Shown here one piece after another: positions 25,155 to 33,093 of a stretch of DNA of 64,000 nucleotides; position 1 is the first letter of the stretch, and the number at the start of each line of letters is the position of its first letter. This stretch comes from Myxococcota bacterium (GTDB taxonomy: Bacteria > Myxococcota_A > UBA9160 > UBA6930). A model generated the notes under the pieces. That model made no database searches. It was not told where the DNA came from and saw only the letters and a list, made by a program, of their open reading frames with translations. A program made the position numbers and the translations under genes. Where the stretch lies: assembly GCA_028285625.1 (NCBI GenBank), contig JANQOX010000005.1, positions 496,001-560,000 on the forward strand. Direction: 5' to 3'.

Positions 25155-25901
25155 ATGAGCGGCCTGGTCTTCGCCCTGTTCGCCCTCGCCCTGGTCTCGA
25201 CGATGGGGATGCTCTGGTACCGGCGCATCCAGGCCGTCGCGATTCCCGAGCGGCGGCTCCCGTGGGTCGTCACGGCATCGGCGGGGCTGGGGCTCGCGCT
25301 TCTCGCGCTCGTGAACGGTCCCGGTGTCGTGGGCGGTCTGGCTGCGGGCCTGTCCGGTCTGGTGGCGGCCCTGTTCCTGCTCACGTCCGCGATCGGTCCC
25401 CAGAAGGGCGGCAGCGGGGTCCTGCGCGTGGGCGAGCCGCTCCCCGACTTCACCGCGCCCGACGACTCCGGCGAGCCCTTTGCGCTCTCGAGCCTCTCCG
25501 GGCGTCCCGTGCTGCTCAAGTTCTTTCGCGGCCACTGGTGACCCTACTGTGTCGCCGAGTTGCGGCGATGGGAAGAACTCCGGCCCGAGCTCGACGCGCA
25601 CGGCGTACGCATCGTGACGGTCTGCACCGACCTGCCGGCGCAGATCCGCGCTGGGCGCCGCAAGCACGGACTCGACGCCGTGATGCTCTCCGACCGCGAC
25701 CTCGCCGTGACCGACCAATACGGGATCCGCAACCAGGGTGTCCACTCCGGGGTGCCCGGACAGGCCAAGGCCTTGCCGATCCCGACGACGGTGCTGACCG
25801 ACGCCCAGGGCGTGGTCCGTTGGATCGACCAGGCCGAGACCTACCAGCGACGCAGCGATCCCGAGCGCGTCCGCACCGCGCTCGAGACCCATCTCGGCTG
25901 A
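25155..25901 (+). CDS. membrane-anchored peroxiredoxin-like selenoprotein (in-frame UGA = Sec129)
   Basis: Thioredoxin-fold redox protein of 248 residues if TGA at 25539-25541 is read as selenocysteine. Residues 1-80 hold three hydrophobic helices; then the AhpC/TSA-type domain: LRVGEPLPDFTAPDDSGEPF, VLLKFFRGHW, the TGA, and PYCVAELRRWEELRPEL in the same frame, continuing with LPIPTTVLTDAQGVVRWID to a TAG stop. The TGA falls exactly where relatives have the first Cys of W-C-P-Y-C, giving a U-x-x-C redox pair (Sec129/Cys132). A SECIS-like hairpin begins 10 nt later. The start could also be 25134 or 25149. Probably reduces peroxides or disulfides at the membrane. A Cys-to-stop pseudogene is the alternative, but both halves are perfectly intact. 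Confidence 0.82.
25550..25570 (+). promoter_or_regulatory. candidate bacterial SECIS hairpin
   Basis: Stem TCGCCG (25552-25557) pairs with CGGCGA (25563-25568), extended by two G-U pairs, with apical loop AGTTG. Sixteen nucleotides separate the UGA from the loop, and G is the second loop base. These match the published general form of bacterial SECIS elements (UGA-to-loop distance 16-37 nt, small loop with an early G). Confidence 0.65.
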
Positions 25902-25922
25902 TCCAGTCCGCCGGGTGTCGAC

Positions 25923-26990
25923 CTAGCCCGGGATCCACCCGTGGTACAGGGGGTGGGTCGCATCGATCGGCAGGTCCACCGGCTCGCCGGTGCGCGACGA
26001 GTGGTAGATCGCGGTCACCAGCTCGATGGCGGCTCGGGCATCGCCCACGGTCACCGGCGGTTCGGCTCCGGCGGCGAGGGAGGCGTGGAAGGCCGCGAAC
26101 TGCCCGGCGTACAGCTCAGGCCCCGGGTCGAACCCCGCGAGCGTCTCGTCGATGCGCCCCTGGACCGCTTCGCTCGCGGCCTCGAAGGCCCAGGGTTCGG
26201 AGCCCGGCTGGTAGGGCGACTGGCCGCTTTCCACCGAGAGGTTCTCGAACGAGAGCCGCAGGCGCGACATCTCACGGACGGAACCGAGGGTGGCGACCAG
26301 TGTGGAGAGCGCGCCGTTCTCGTGTTCGAGCGTGACGGCGGCGCAGTCCTCGGTCTCGATGTCGTTCACGCGCGTGGCGACCCGGGCGTACACCCGCGAG
26401 ATCGGACCGAGCAGACTCACCAGCAGGTCGTGGGAGTGGATCGCGTGGGACACGCACACCCCGCCGAGCTCGGTCTCGAAGCGTCCTCGCCAGGGCACCG
26501 AGTAGTAGTCGGAGCCTCGCCGCCAATAGGTCTCGACACTGGCCACGTAGGGGCGTCCCGGAAGTCCGGCCTCGAGCAGGCGCCGCAGCCGGGACACGCC
26601 GCGGCCGAAGCGGTACTGAAAGATCGGCATGAGCCGCGCCTGGCTCTGCTGCTCGCACGCGGCGAGCGCGTCCACGTCGGCCAGCGAGCCCGCCAGGGGC
26701 TTCTCGCAGATCGCGTGCCGCCCGCTCTCGAGTGCGGCCTTCACCATGGGGACGTGCAGGTCGGGCGGCGTGGCGATGTTGACGACGTCGATGCCGTCAT
26801 GTGCGAGCAGGTCGTCGAACGACTCGAAGCCGTGGGGCACGTCCAGAAACCGCTTGGCCAGGTCGACCTTCGAGGCCACCGGATCGCACACGGCCACGAT
26901 CTCGTAGAGGTCCGACAGTTCGCGATAGGCGGCCACGTGGCCGAACCCGACCCCGAGGCCCACCACCGCAACGCGCAGCCGGTCGCTCAT
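25923..26990 (-). CDS. Gfo/Idh/MocA family oxidoreductase
   Basis: NAD(P)-dependent sugar or inositol dehydrogenase-like protein, 355 residues. The Rossmann motif is LRVAVVGLGVGFGHVAAY, the cofactor/active-site Lys is in AICEKPLAGS, and the C-terminal beta-sheet domain shows CVSHAIHSHDLLVSLLG, a His-rich catalytic segment. Last gene of a minus-strand operon cupin-Gfo-Gfo; its ATG is embedded in a 29-bp tandem repeat that separates it from the upstream gene. Together these genes resemble catabolism of a rare sugar, cyclitol or uronate. Confidence 0.92.
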   Translation of the reverse strand: MSDRLRVAVVGLGVGFGHVAAYRELSDLYEIVAVCDPVASKVDLAKRFLDVPHGFESFDDLLAHDGIDVVNIATPPDLHVPMVKAALESGRHAICEKPLAGSLADVDALAACEQQSQARLMPIFQYRFGRGVSRLRRLLEAGLPGRPYVASVETYWRRGSDYYSVPWRGRFETELGGVCVSHAIHSHDLLVSLLGPISRVYARVATRVNDIETEDCAAVTLEHENGALSTLVATLGSVREMSRLRLSFENLSVESGQSPYQPGSEPWAFEAASEAVQGRIDETLAGFDPGPELYAGQFAAFHASLAAGAEPPVTVGDARAAIELVTAIYHSSRTGEPVDLPIDATHPLYHGWIPG

Positions 26991-27057
26991 CGTTCGCTCA
27001 CCCGAAGCGGATCGCTCATCGTTCGCTCACCCGAAGCGGATCGCTCATCGTTCGCTC
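26983..27057. repeat. 29-bp tandem repeat, about 2.6 copies, at an operon junction
   Basis: Units start at 26983, 27012 and 27041. Every copy includes, on the minus strand, GAACGATGAGCGA: the ATGA in which the upstream stop TGA and a start ATG overlap. The genuine stop uses the rightmost copy and the genuine start the leftmost, so two extra 29-bp copies (58 bp) have pushed apart what was once a 4-nt overlap. Confidence 0.88.
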
Positions 27058-28079
27058 CCGGCGAGGTGTCCGAGGCGCTCGGCCTTCGCCTGTGCGGTCA
27101 GCACGATCTCGCACGCGTTGAGGCAGCGCTCCTGGCTCATGGACGTCTCCGTGCGGTCGCGCACGTCGGCCAGGAACTGGGATGCAAAGGGCAGCGGGAC
27201 CTGGGCGCAGTCGATGCGCCGGACCTCGCGCCCATCGACCAGGAACAGGTGGTCTCCGCCGGTCCGTCCGCCCAGGTCGCAGTACTTGCGGATCTCCATG
27301 TACCCCTCGGTGCCGAGCACCAGGAGGCGCCCATCACCCCAGGTGGGCAGGCCGTCGGGGGTGTACCAGTCGACCCGGGCGAGCCCGTGCACGTGGCCCG
27401 CGCGCAGGTGGGCCTCGCCGTAGTCCTGGAGGCCCGGGTGCTCGGGGTGCTTGTAGTTGGCCACCAACGAGGCGGTGACCTCGGCGTGGTCCGCGTCGGC
27501 AAAGTGCAGGAACTGATCGATCTGATGCGACGCGATGTCGCAGAGGATCCCGCCGTAGCGGTCGGGATCGAAGAACCACGACGGCCGCGAGGGCAGGTTG
27601 GGGCGGTGCGGGCCGGTTCCGATGGTCTGGACGACCTGGCCGATGGCGCCGGCTCGCACGAGGTCGAGCGCGCGTACCGTGGCGCGGTTCTCCAGGCGCT
27701 CCGAGAAGAAGACGCTGTAGATGCGCCCCGTCTCCTTCTGCACTCGCCGCACCTCGGCGAGCTGCTCGAGGGTCGTCACGCCGGGCTTGTCGACCAGGAA
27801 GTCCTTGCCGTGCTGCATCACGCGCACGCCGAGGGGGGCGCGATCGCTCGGGATCGAGCCCGAGGTCACCACGTCGATCGTCGGGTCTTCGAGGATCGCG
27901 CGCTCGTCGGCGATGCGTGGCGCATCGGGGTAGGCGCGGGCGAAGCCCTCGACCAGGTCGTCTTCGGGCGCGTGGTAGCCCACGAACTCGGCCCCGGCCC
28001 CGACCAGGGCACCCACCTGCCCGTAGATGTGGTTGTGGTTGAGGCCGATGGCGGCGAAGCGGATTCGCTCGTCGTTCAT
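27045..28079 (-). CDS. Gfo/Idh/MocA family oxidoreductase, second copy in operon
   Basis: 344 residues. N-terminal IRFAAIGLNHNHIYGQVGAL departs from the standard GxGxxG loop by having N-H-N-H, seen in some myo-inositol or oxidoreductase-like branches; the later KPGVTTLEQLAEV and CDIASHQIDQFLHF segments match the family. It is only distantly similar to its downstream neighbour. Its start overlaps the cupin gene stop by 4 nt (ATGA), a sign of translational coupling. A catalytic or regulatory partner role in the same catabolic step is plausible. Confidence 0.88.
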   Translation of the reverse strand: MNDERIRFAAIGLNHNHIYGQVGALVGAGAEFVGYHAPEDDLVEGFARAYPDAPRIADERAILEDPTIDVVTSGSIPSDRAPLGVRVMQHGKDFLVDKPGVTTLEQLAEVRRVQKETGRIYSVFFSERLENRATVRALDLVRAGAIGQVVQTIGTGPHRPNLPSRPSWFFDPDRYGGILCDIASHQIDQFLHFADADHAEVTASLVANYKHPEHPGLQDYGEAHLRAGHVHGLARVDWYTPDGLPTWGDGRLLVLGTEGYMEIRKYCDLGGRTGGDHLFLVDGREVRRIDCAQVPLPFASQFLADVRDRTETSMSQERCLNACEIVLTAQAKAERLGHLAGSER

Positions 28080-28822
28080 GCGGCATCCGCCACGTAGACG
28101 CCCAGGGTTCCGCAGCAGCCCATGCGGCGTTCGTCGGGCGGGGGCGCGATCCGGTGGACGCTCGCGTCGAGCAGGTGGGAGGCGTCGCCGCGGCGCAGGG
28201 CGTCGAGCTGTCGCGCGGTCGCGTCCACGGCGCGGCGGGGGCCCGCCTCGAAGCGCGTCTTCCAGTCGGCGGTTCGGGGCGCGAGCAGGCGACCCACCTG
28301 TCCATAGAAGTGCTCGAGGGCGGCGCGCCCGTCGCGCTCATGGGAGGCCCGGAGGCGCGCGAAGCCCTCGACGCCCAGGTCACGGCGCGCACGGGCGGCG
28401 TCGCCCGTGCCGAGCGTGGTCCGTTCGCCTTCGGGCAGCGCGTGGTGCTGCGCGTAGGCCGTGGCGTCGTCGAGGATCTCCGAGGGGAACGTGATCACCA
28501 TGTCGCCCGCCTCCGGCAGTCCCGCGTTCTGCATCATGACGAGGATCTCGAGTCGACCGTCCCCATTGACCAGCCGATGGATGGTGCCGGGCGTGAACCA
28601 CACGAAGGCACCGGGTTCGAGCGGGGTCTCGCGGAAGCCCTCGGGTCCGAGAGTCTGTACGGCACCCCGGCCGCCGATCACCACGTAGGCCTCGGTGCAG
28701 ACCGAGTGCACGTGGGGCGTGCCGCCGCGCACTCCGTCGGGTGCCTCGCTGTCATAGACGCGCAAGTGCGACAACCCGACGGCGCCGGGGAACGGGGGGA
28801 GTTCGGTGCTGGGATCGGGCAA
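28076..28822 (-). CDS. cupin domain protein with extra C-terminal domain
   Basis: About 248 residues. I prefer TTG 28822, which has GGAGG at 5-nt spacing; a GTG at 28828 is also possible and the frame stays open to 28921. The first half is a cupin with TPHVHSVCTEAYVVIGGRG and PGAFVWFTPGTIHRLVN, so metal-binding His residues are present. The second half is helical and ends RRMGCCGTLGVYVADAA; I do not recognise it. It leads the cupin-Gfo-Gfo operon, so it may be an isomerase or sensor for the same sugar-like substrate. Confidence 0.75.
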   Translation of the reverse strand: MPDPSTELPPFPGAVGLSHLRVYDSEAPDGVRGGTPHVHSVCTEAYVVIGGRGAVQTLGPEGFRETPLEPGAFVWFTPGTIHRLVNGDGRLEILVMMQNAGLPEAGDMVITFPSEILDDATAYAQHHALPEGERTTLGTGDAARARRDLGVEGFARLRASHERDGRAALEHFYGQVGRLLAPRTADWKTRFEAGPRRAVDATARQLDALRRGDASHLLDASVHRIAPPPDERRMGCCGTLGVYVADAA

Positions 28823-28958
28823 GCCCACCTCCGGTTGGTCCGGGCAGCGTAGCGCGGACCTGCGCACCGCCCGTCGGTCGTTCTGTGCTCGTGGTTGCGA
28901 TGGGCACCGGAGCTGGCGCAAGCTACCTCGCTTCGAGAAACACTGCGAAGGAGCCCTC

Positions 28959-29273
28959 GTGGCCAGCGTCCCCGTCTACATGGTCGCCCACCTCCAGATC
29001 GAGGATGCCGACCGCTATCGATCCTATGAAAAGGGGTTCTTCCCCATTCTCAAGAAGCACGGCGGCAGCTTCCTCACGGTCGACGATGCCTCGGAAACCC
29101 TCGAGGGGTCGGATCCGCCCGACGGACGGATGGTGCTGTTCTCCTTTCCGAGCGAAGAAGCCGCACGCGGCTGGTTCGACGACCCGGAGTACCAGGCCCT
29201 GAGCGAACACCGGCGCGCCGGTACGAAGCTGCGCTTCCTGACGCTGGTGCACGGGATGCCGCCGCGGGGCTGA
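28959..29273 (+). CDS. DUF1330 family protein
   Basis: 104-residue ferredoxin-like-fold protein of the DUF1330/dimeric alpha-beta barrel group: VYMVAHLQIEDADRYRSYEK, ILKKHGGSFLTVDD, then GRMVLFSFPSEEAARGWFDDPEYQAL. The start is GTG 28959 behind AAGGAG at 28948. The barrel family includes small monooxygenase-like and stress proteins; no activity is known for most. It precedes the GST gene by 21 nt, probably as an operon, and is divergent from the cupin operon. Confidence 0.84.
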   Translation: MASVPVYMVAHLQIEDADRYRSYEKGFFPILKKHGGSFLTVDDASETLEGSDPPDGRMVLFSFPSEEAARGWFDDPEYQALSEHRRAGTKLRFLTLVHGMPPRG

Positions 29274-29294
29274 CCCGGCGCAAAGGGGCTCGAC

Positions 29295-29900
29295 ATGCTC
29301 GTCCTCCATCACGCACCCCGCACCCGCTCGGTGCGGGTGCGGTGGCTGCTGCTCGAACTCGGTGTTCCCCACGAACTGCGGCGCGTGGACTTCGTGCCTC
29401 CGAAGGAGGGCTTCTTTTCCCAGGCCACACCGCTGGGCAAGATCCCGGTCGTCGAGGAAGACGGCGCGGTCTTCTGCGAGTCGGGCGCGATCCTCGAGTA
29501 CATCCTCGAACGCCATGGCGAGGGGCGCCTGGCCCCTGCCGTGGGCTCGCCCGCCCGCGGGCCCTTTCTGCAGTGGATGCACTGGGCCGAGGGAACGCTC
29601 TCGCAGCCCCTGTCAGTGCTGCTCTGGCATCGCATCTACAAGGGCGACGCCGAGGCGCTGCCCTCGGTGATCGACGAAGCGACCACGCGCGCCCACCGCT
29701 CTCTCGACTTCCTGGCCGAGGGTCTGGGCGACGGGCCTTGGATCCTGGGGCGGGACTTTTCGGCAGCCGACATCATGCTCGGCTTCACGCTCGCTGCGGC
29801 GCAGGTGCTCGGGGCCCTCGGCGAGGGCCACCCGACGCTGGTCGCCTACCTGGGCCGGATGCAGGAGCGGCCCGCGTTCCAGCAGGCCGCTGCCGACTGA
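29295..29900 (+). CDS. glutathione S-transferase family protein
   Basis: 201 residues: N-terminal thioredoxin-like domain with MLVLHHAPRTRSVRVRWLLL (a Ser/Arg-rich active-site start rather than Cys) and GKIPVVEEDGAVFCESGAIL, the glutathione gamma-Glu binding segment with Ser; all-helical C-terminal domain ending FSAADIMLGFTLAAAQVL. It would conjugate or isomerise electrophiles in the cytosol. Its stop is one base away from the stop of the DUF3604 gene on the other strand. Confidence 0.9.
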   Translation: MLVLHHAPRTRSVRVRWLLLELGVPHELRRVDFVPPKEGFFSQATPLGKIPVVEEDGAVFCESGAILEYILERHGEGRLAPAVGSPARGPFLQWMHWAEGTLSQPLSVLLWHRIYKGDAEALPSVIDEATTRAHRSLDFLAEGLGDGPWILGRDFSAADIMLGFTLAAAQVLGALGEGHPTLVAYLGRMQERPAFQQAAAD

Positions 29901-29901
29901 G

Positions 29902-31902
29902 TCAGGGTGCCCGGCCGTCTGCAGGCGTGTACCAGATCGGCGACGTCCAGGCGCGCTCCTGCTGCAGCTTGGGGACCGCCGGATCGCTGCAGCCCGACGG
30001 AGCCTCGCGCCCTTCGAAGCCGAGGCACTGCCACCCGGTGTAGCGGCACGAGGGATTCTCGAGCACGCGCGCGTAGTAGACGGCGCGACGATCCGGGTCG
30101 AAGTCGGGGTCGCGCCAGACCGCGCAGAGTTGACGGTCGCCCGGGCCACGCGGCGCGCAGGTCGCCGGGTCGACCGAGGCCCCGCGCTCGCCGCCCGCCA
30201 CGTCGTGGACGACCTGATGGATTGCGCCCTCTTCGGAGACGAAACCCTTCACGATCTGGATGCGCTCCAACAGCCCGCCAGGTGCCTCGTCGGTCCCGGG
30301 GTCGGCGGCGGCGAAGACCACCAGACTCGGCGCGCGCCCGTCGGGGTCGGCCATGAGATCGCCGCCCATGGCCACGCCTCCGGCACGCGCCCGTTCCAGC
30401 AGGTCGGGTCGGTCGCAGAGGTCGTCCTGGTAGCCGAACCCACCGAAGAGCCGCGGTGTGATTCGCGGTCCGCTCGTCCCGAACGCTTCCTTGCGTCGCA
30501 GGGCATCGAAGATGGCGGCGCGCGAGTTCTCTTCGGCCCAGACCCCGACCAGTCCGCCCGGGCTGCTGGCGGCGTTGCCCATCACCCCGGGTTCACCCAC
30601 CAGCCGGCGCTCGGGCTCGTCGTCGGCCACGCCCAGGTGGCCCGGCCAGTCGCGCTCGCGAACGCCCCCCGCCAGTCCGTTGTGGGTGTCGGTGCTCGCA
30701 GTGATCCCGAACTTGAACGGGTTCACGCCGATGCGGGCCTCTTCACCCAGCCCCAGCGTGAGGGCGTAGCGCGCGTAGCTCCGGGCCGAGAGGCAGTCGG
30801 GGCCCAGGTGGGGAAGGGCGTCGGCCAGCGGGCCATCCCAGCAGGTGCCGGGGTCGCCGTCGCCGAATCGGCGAAAGGCGGTGTTCTCGAACTTCTCGAA
30901 GTCGCACTGGGGGTCGTCGCTGCCCAGCACGTCCGAGAGACCCCTCCGGCACTCGGAGTCGCCCTTGTGCTGCATGATCTCGATCACCGGCTCCATCCGC
31001 GCACGCAGGGCAGCGCGTGCGGCCTGTGCTTCTCGGCCGTCCGCGCCCGGGTAGTCGACGGCGAACATGCGCCCGTTGCTGAGGTTTGCGTTGTGCGGGA
31101 TGGCCAACGCGTCGCAGCCCGGGTGCGCCTGGCAGCCGTCGCGCAGCAGCGCCCAGAGCTCCCATTCGCGCTGGACGTCCATGTAGCTCACGGGCCGCTC
31201 GGGCACGACGCTGCCCCGGAAGATCACGTTGCGGTGCAGGTTCGAGCCCAGCCGGTGAGAGCTGTACTCGTAGCCGATGAAGGCGGTCCTGCGGCAGGCG
31301 GCGCTTCGATCGTTCCAGGCCTCGGCGGCCGCGATGGTCTCCTGCCATCCCGCCGCGGCCGCCCGGTCGCAGCGCGCGCCGTCCGCTCCGCAGACTTCGT
31401 CTTCTCGCGATGGGAACGGGTGCATGATGCGCAGGGCCAGCGGCGAGTCGGTGGGAGCACGCGATGCGCGAAGGGCCCGGCAGGTCTCGGTCGCGTACAC
31501 CTCTGATGCCGGGTCGGTGCACAGCTGTTGCTCGCCCAGGAACTCGGCATGGTCGGTCACCGCCGCAAAGTCGAGGGGGCGGTCGATGCGGACGGTGCGG
31601 GTGCCGAGCCCCTCGGCGTCGTTCGGAGGCAGGGCGATGGGCTCCCCGAAGGCGAAGGCATACGCATCCCGAGGCCGGACCCGCACCTCATAGCTCCAGG
31701 CGTCGGCGGAGAGCGAGGTGTGCACATGCAGGTCGCCGAACAGGGCCATGCCGGCGGGGTCGCGTCGGTCGCAGGCCGCGCGGGCGGGCTCGGTCGCTCC
31801 CTCGGCCACCGCGAAACGCGCGGGGTCCGGCGGGTCCCCTCCGCAGCCGATCGCCAGCGCGATGCCGAGAGCCAGCCTCTTGACCGGCGTCGCAGCTTCC
31901 AT
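29902..31902 (-). CDS. DUF3604 domain lipoprotein
   Basis: 666 residues from ATG 31902; the longer frame upstream is discounted. The N-terminus (KRLALGIALAIGCGGDPPDP) is a lipoprotein signal with Cys at about position 20. The rest is a PHP-like DUF3604 domain: LFGDLHVHTSLSADAW provides the His-x-His metal motif, followed by FAAVTDHAEFLGEQQL and, late, ITASTDTHNGLAGGVRERDW. This family is frequent in marine and deltaproteobacterial genomes; metal-dependent phosphoesterase activity is inferred from the PHP similarity only. Confidence 0.88.
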   Translation of the reverse strand: MEAATPVKRLALGIALAIGCGGDPPDPARFAVAEGATEPARAACDRRDPAGMALFGDLHVHTSLSADAWSYEVRVRPRDAYAFAFGEPIALPPNDAEGLGTRTVRIDRPLDFAAVTDHAEFLGEQQLCTDPASEVYATETCRALRASRAPTDSPLALRIMHPFPSREDEVCGADGARCDRAAAAGWQETIAAAEAWNDRSAACRRTAFIGYEYSSHRLGSNLHRNVIFRGSVVPERPVSYMDVQREWELWALLRDGCQAHPGCDALAIPHNANLSNGRMFAVDYPGADGREAQAARAALRARMEPVIEIMQHKGDSECRRGLSDVLGSDDPQCDFEKFENTAFRRFGDGDPGTCWDGPLADALPHLGPDCLSARSYARYALTLGLGEEARIGVNPFKFGITASTDTHNGLAGGVRERDWPGHLGVADDEPERRLVGEPGVMGNAASSPGGLVGVWAEENSRAAIFDALRRKEAFGTSGPRITPRLFGGFGYQDDLCDRPDLLERARAGGVAMGGDLMADPDGRAPSLVVFAAADPGTDEAPGGLLERIQIVKGFVSEEGAIHQVVHDVAGGERGASVDPATCAPRGPGDRQLCAVWRDPDFDPDRRAVYYARVLENPSCRYTGWQCLGFEGREAPSGCSDPAVPKLQQERAWTSPIWYTPADGRAP

Positions 31903-32050
31903 GACTCGCGTTGCGGGTTTGCGCGGGGGGGTTCGGTGGGCGCGCACGCCCGGGCCAGCGTACCTTGGATTGCTGCCCGCGACAGGGATGGGCAGGCGCG
32001 ATGGCCTCGCGTAAAGGACCCGTCGAGGGGCCGGCCGAGAAAGGACTGCC

Positions 32051-33067
32051 ATGAAGGTCGACGGATCGCTGCTCGTGGACGACCCCGCGGACGCGGGCCC
32101 GGCGGCGCGTCGCCTGGAGCGGGCGGGCTACGCCGGGGGCTTCAGCTTCGAAGGAAGGCATGACCCCTTCCTGCCCCTGGCCGTTGCGGCGGGGCAGACG
32201 AACCGGCTCGAGTTGATGCCCGCCATCGCGATCGCTTTCGCGCGCAGCCCCATGCTGCTCGCCAACCTGGGCTACGACATGCAGCTGCTCGCCAAGGGGC
32301 GCTTCCTGCTCGGGCTGGGCACGCAGATCCGTCCGCACATCGAGAAGCGCTTCTCCATGCCATGGTCGCGCCCGGCGGCCCGCATGCGCGAGATGGTGCT
32401 CGCGATCCGCGCCATCTGGGAGAGCTTCGAGACCGACGGCAGCCTCGACTTCCGGGGCGACTTCTACACCCACACCTTGATGACGCCCGTCTTCAACCCC
32501 GGGCCGCACCCGCACGGGCTGCCCCCGATCCTGTGCGCCGGCGTCGGCCCCCGTATGACCGAGGTGGCCGGCGAGGTGGCGGACGGCTTTCTGGTCCACC
32601 CGTTCCACACGGCGGACTACCTGCGCGACGCCACGCTACCCGCACTGGGTCGGGGTCTGGACCGGGCCGACCGCAGCCGGGAGAGCTACACGATCTCCTG
32701 TCAGGTCATCGTCGCGACGGGGCGCACCGAAGAAGAATGGGTCGCCGCGCGCAACGGTGCGCGCGCGCAGATCTCGTTCTACGGGTCGACGCCGGCCTAT
32801 CGACCGGTGCTCGAGCACTGCGGCCAGGGCGAGCTCCAGGACGAGCTCAACCGGCTCTCGAAGCAGGGACGCTGGCTCGAGATGGCGGGCCTGGTGGACG
32901 ACGGCTTGCTCGACCAGATCGCGGTGAGCGGCGAGCGCGAGGGCCTGGCGGCGCGCATCTACGAGCGCTGCGCCGGGCTCGTGGACCGGGTGAGCCTGGT
33001 GGCGCCCTTCGCCCCCGACGGCGAACTGTTCGAGGACGTGGTCCGGGACCTGTCCGAGCTGGACTAG
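32051..33067 (+). CDS. LLM class oxidoreductase, probably F420-dependent (TIGR03617-like)
   Basis: 338 residues, TIM-barrel oxidoreductase resembling the actinobacterial MSMEG_2256-type group. Characteristic pieces are GGFSFEGRHDPFLPLAVAA, the RLELMPAIAIAFARSPM strand, LGLGTQIRPHIEKRF, and ILCAGVGPRMTEVAGEVADG. Coenzyme F420 use is typical of the subgroup but no F420 biosynthesis gene lies in the window. It opens an apparent operon with the crotonase gene (26 nt apart). Two further members of this subgroup are encoded at 33949-34980 and 49254-50261. Confidence 0.87.
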   Translation: MKVDGSLLVDDPADAGPAARRLERAGYAGGFSFEGRHDPFLPLAVAAGQTNRLELMPAIAIAFARSPMLLANLGYDMQLLAKGRFLLGLGTQIRPHIEKRFSMPWSRPAARMREMVLAIRAIWESFETDGSLDFRGDFYTHTLMTPVFNPGPHPHGLPPILCAGVGPRMTEVAGEVADGFLVHPFHTADYLRDATLPALGRGLDRADRSRESYTISCQVIVATGRTEEEWVAARNGARAQISFYGSTPAYRPVLEHCGQGELQDELNRLSKQGRWLEMAGLVDDGLLDQIAVSGEREGLAARIYERCAGLVDRVSLVAPFAPDGELFEDVVRDLSELD

Positions 33068-33093
33068 AGTCGCCCGCACCCACGGAGGCAACG

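Noticed and set aside
25539..25541. The TGA as an ordinary stop or pseudogene mutation
   Set aside because: Both flanks continue one peroxiredoxin-like protein in the same frame, the TGA replaces a redox Cys, and a SECIS-like hairpin follows. It remains the alternative if no Sec machinery exists.
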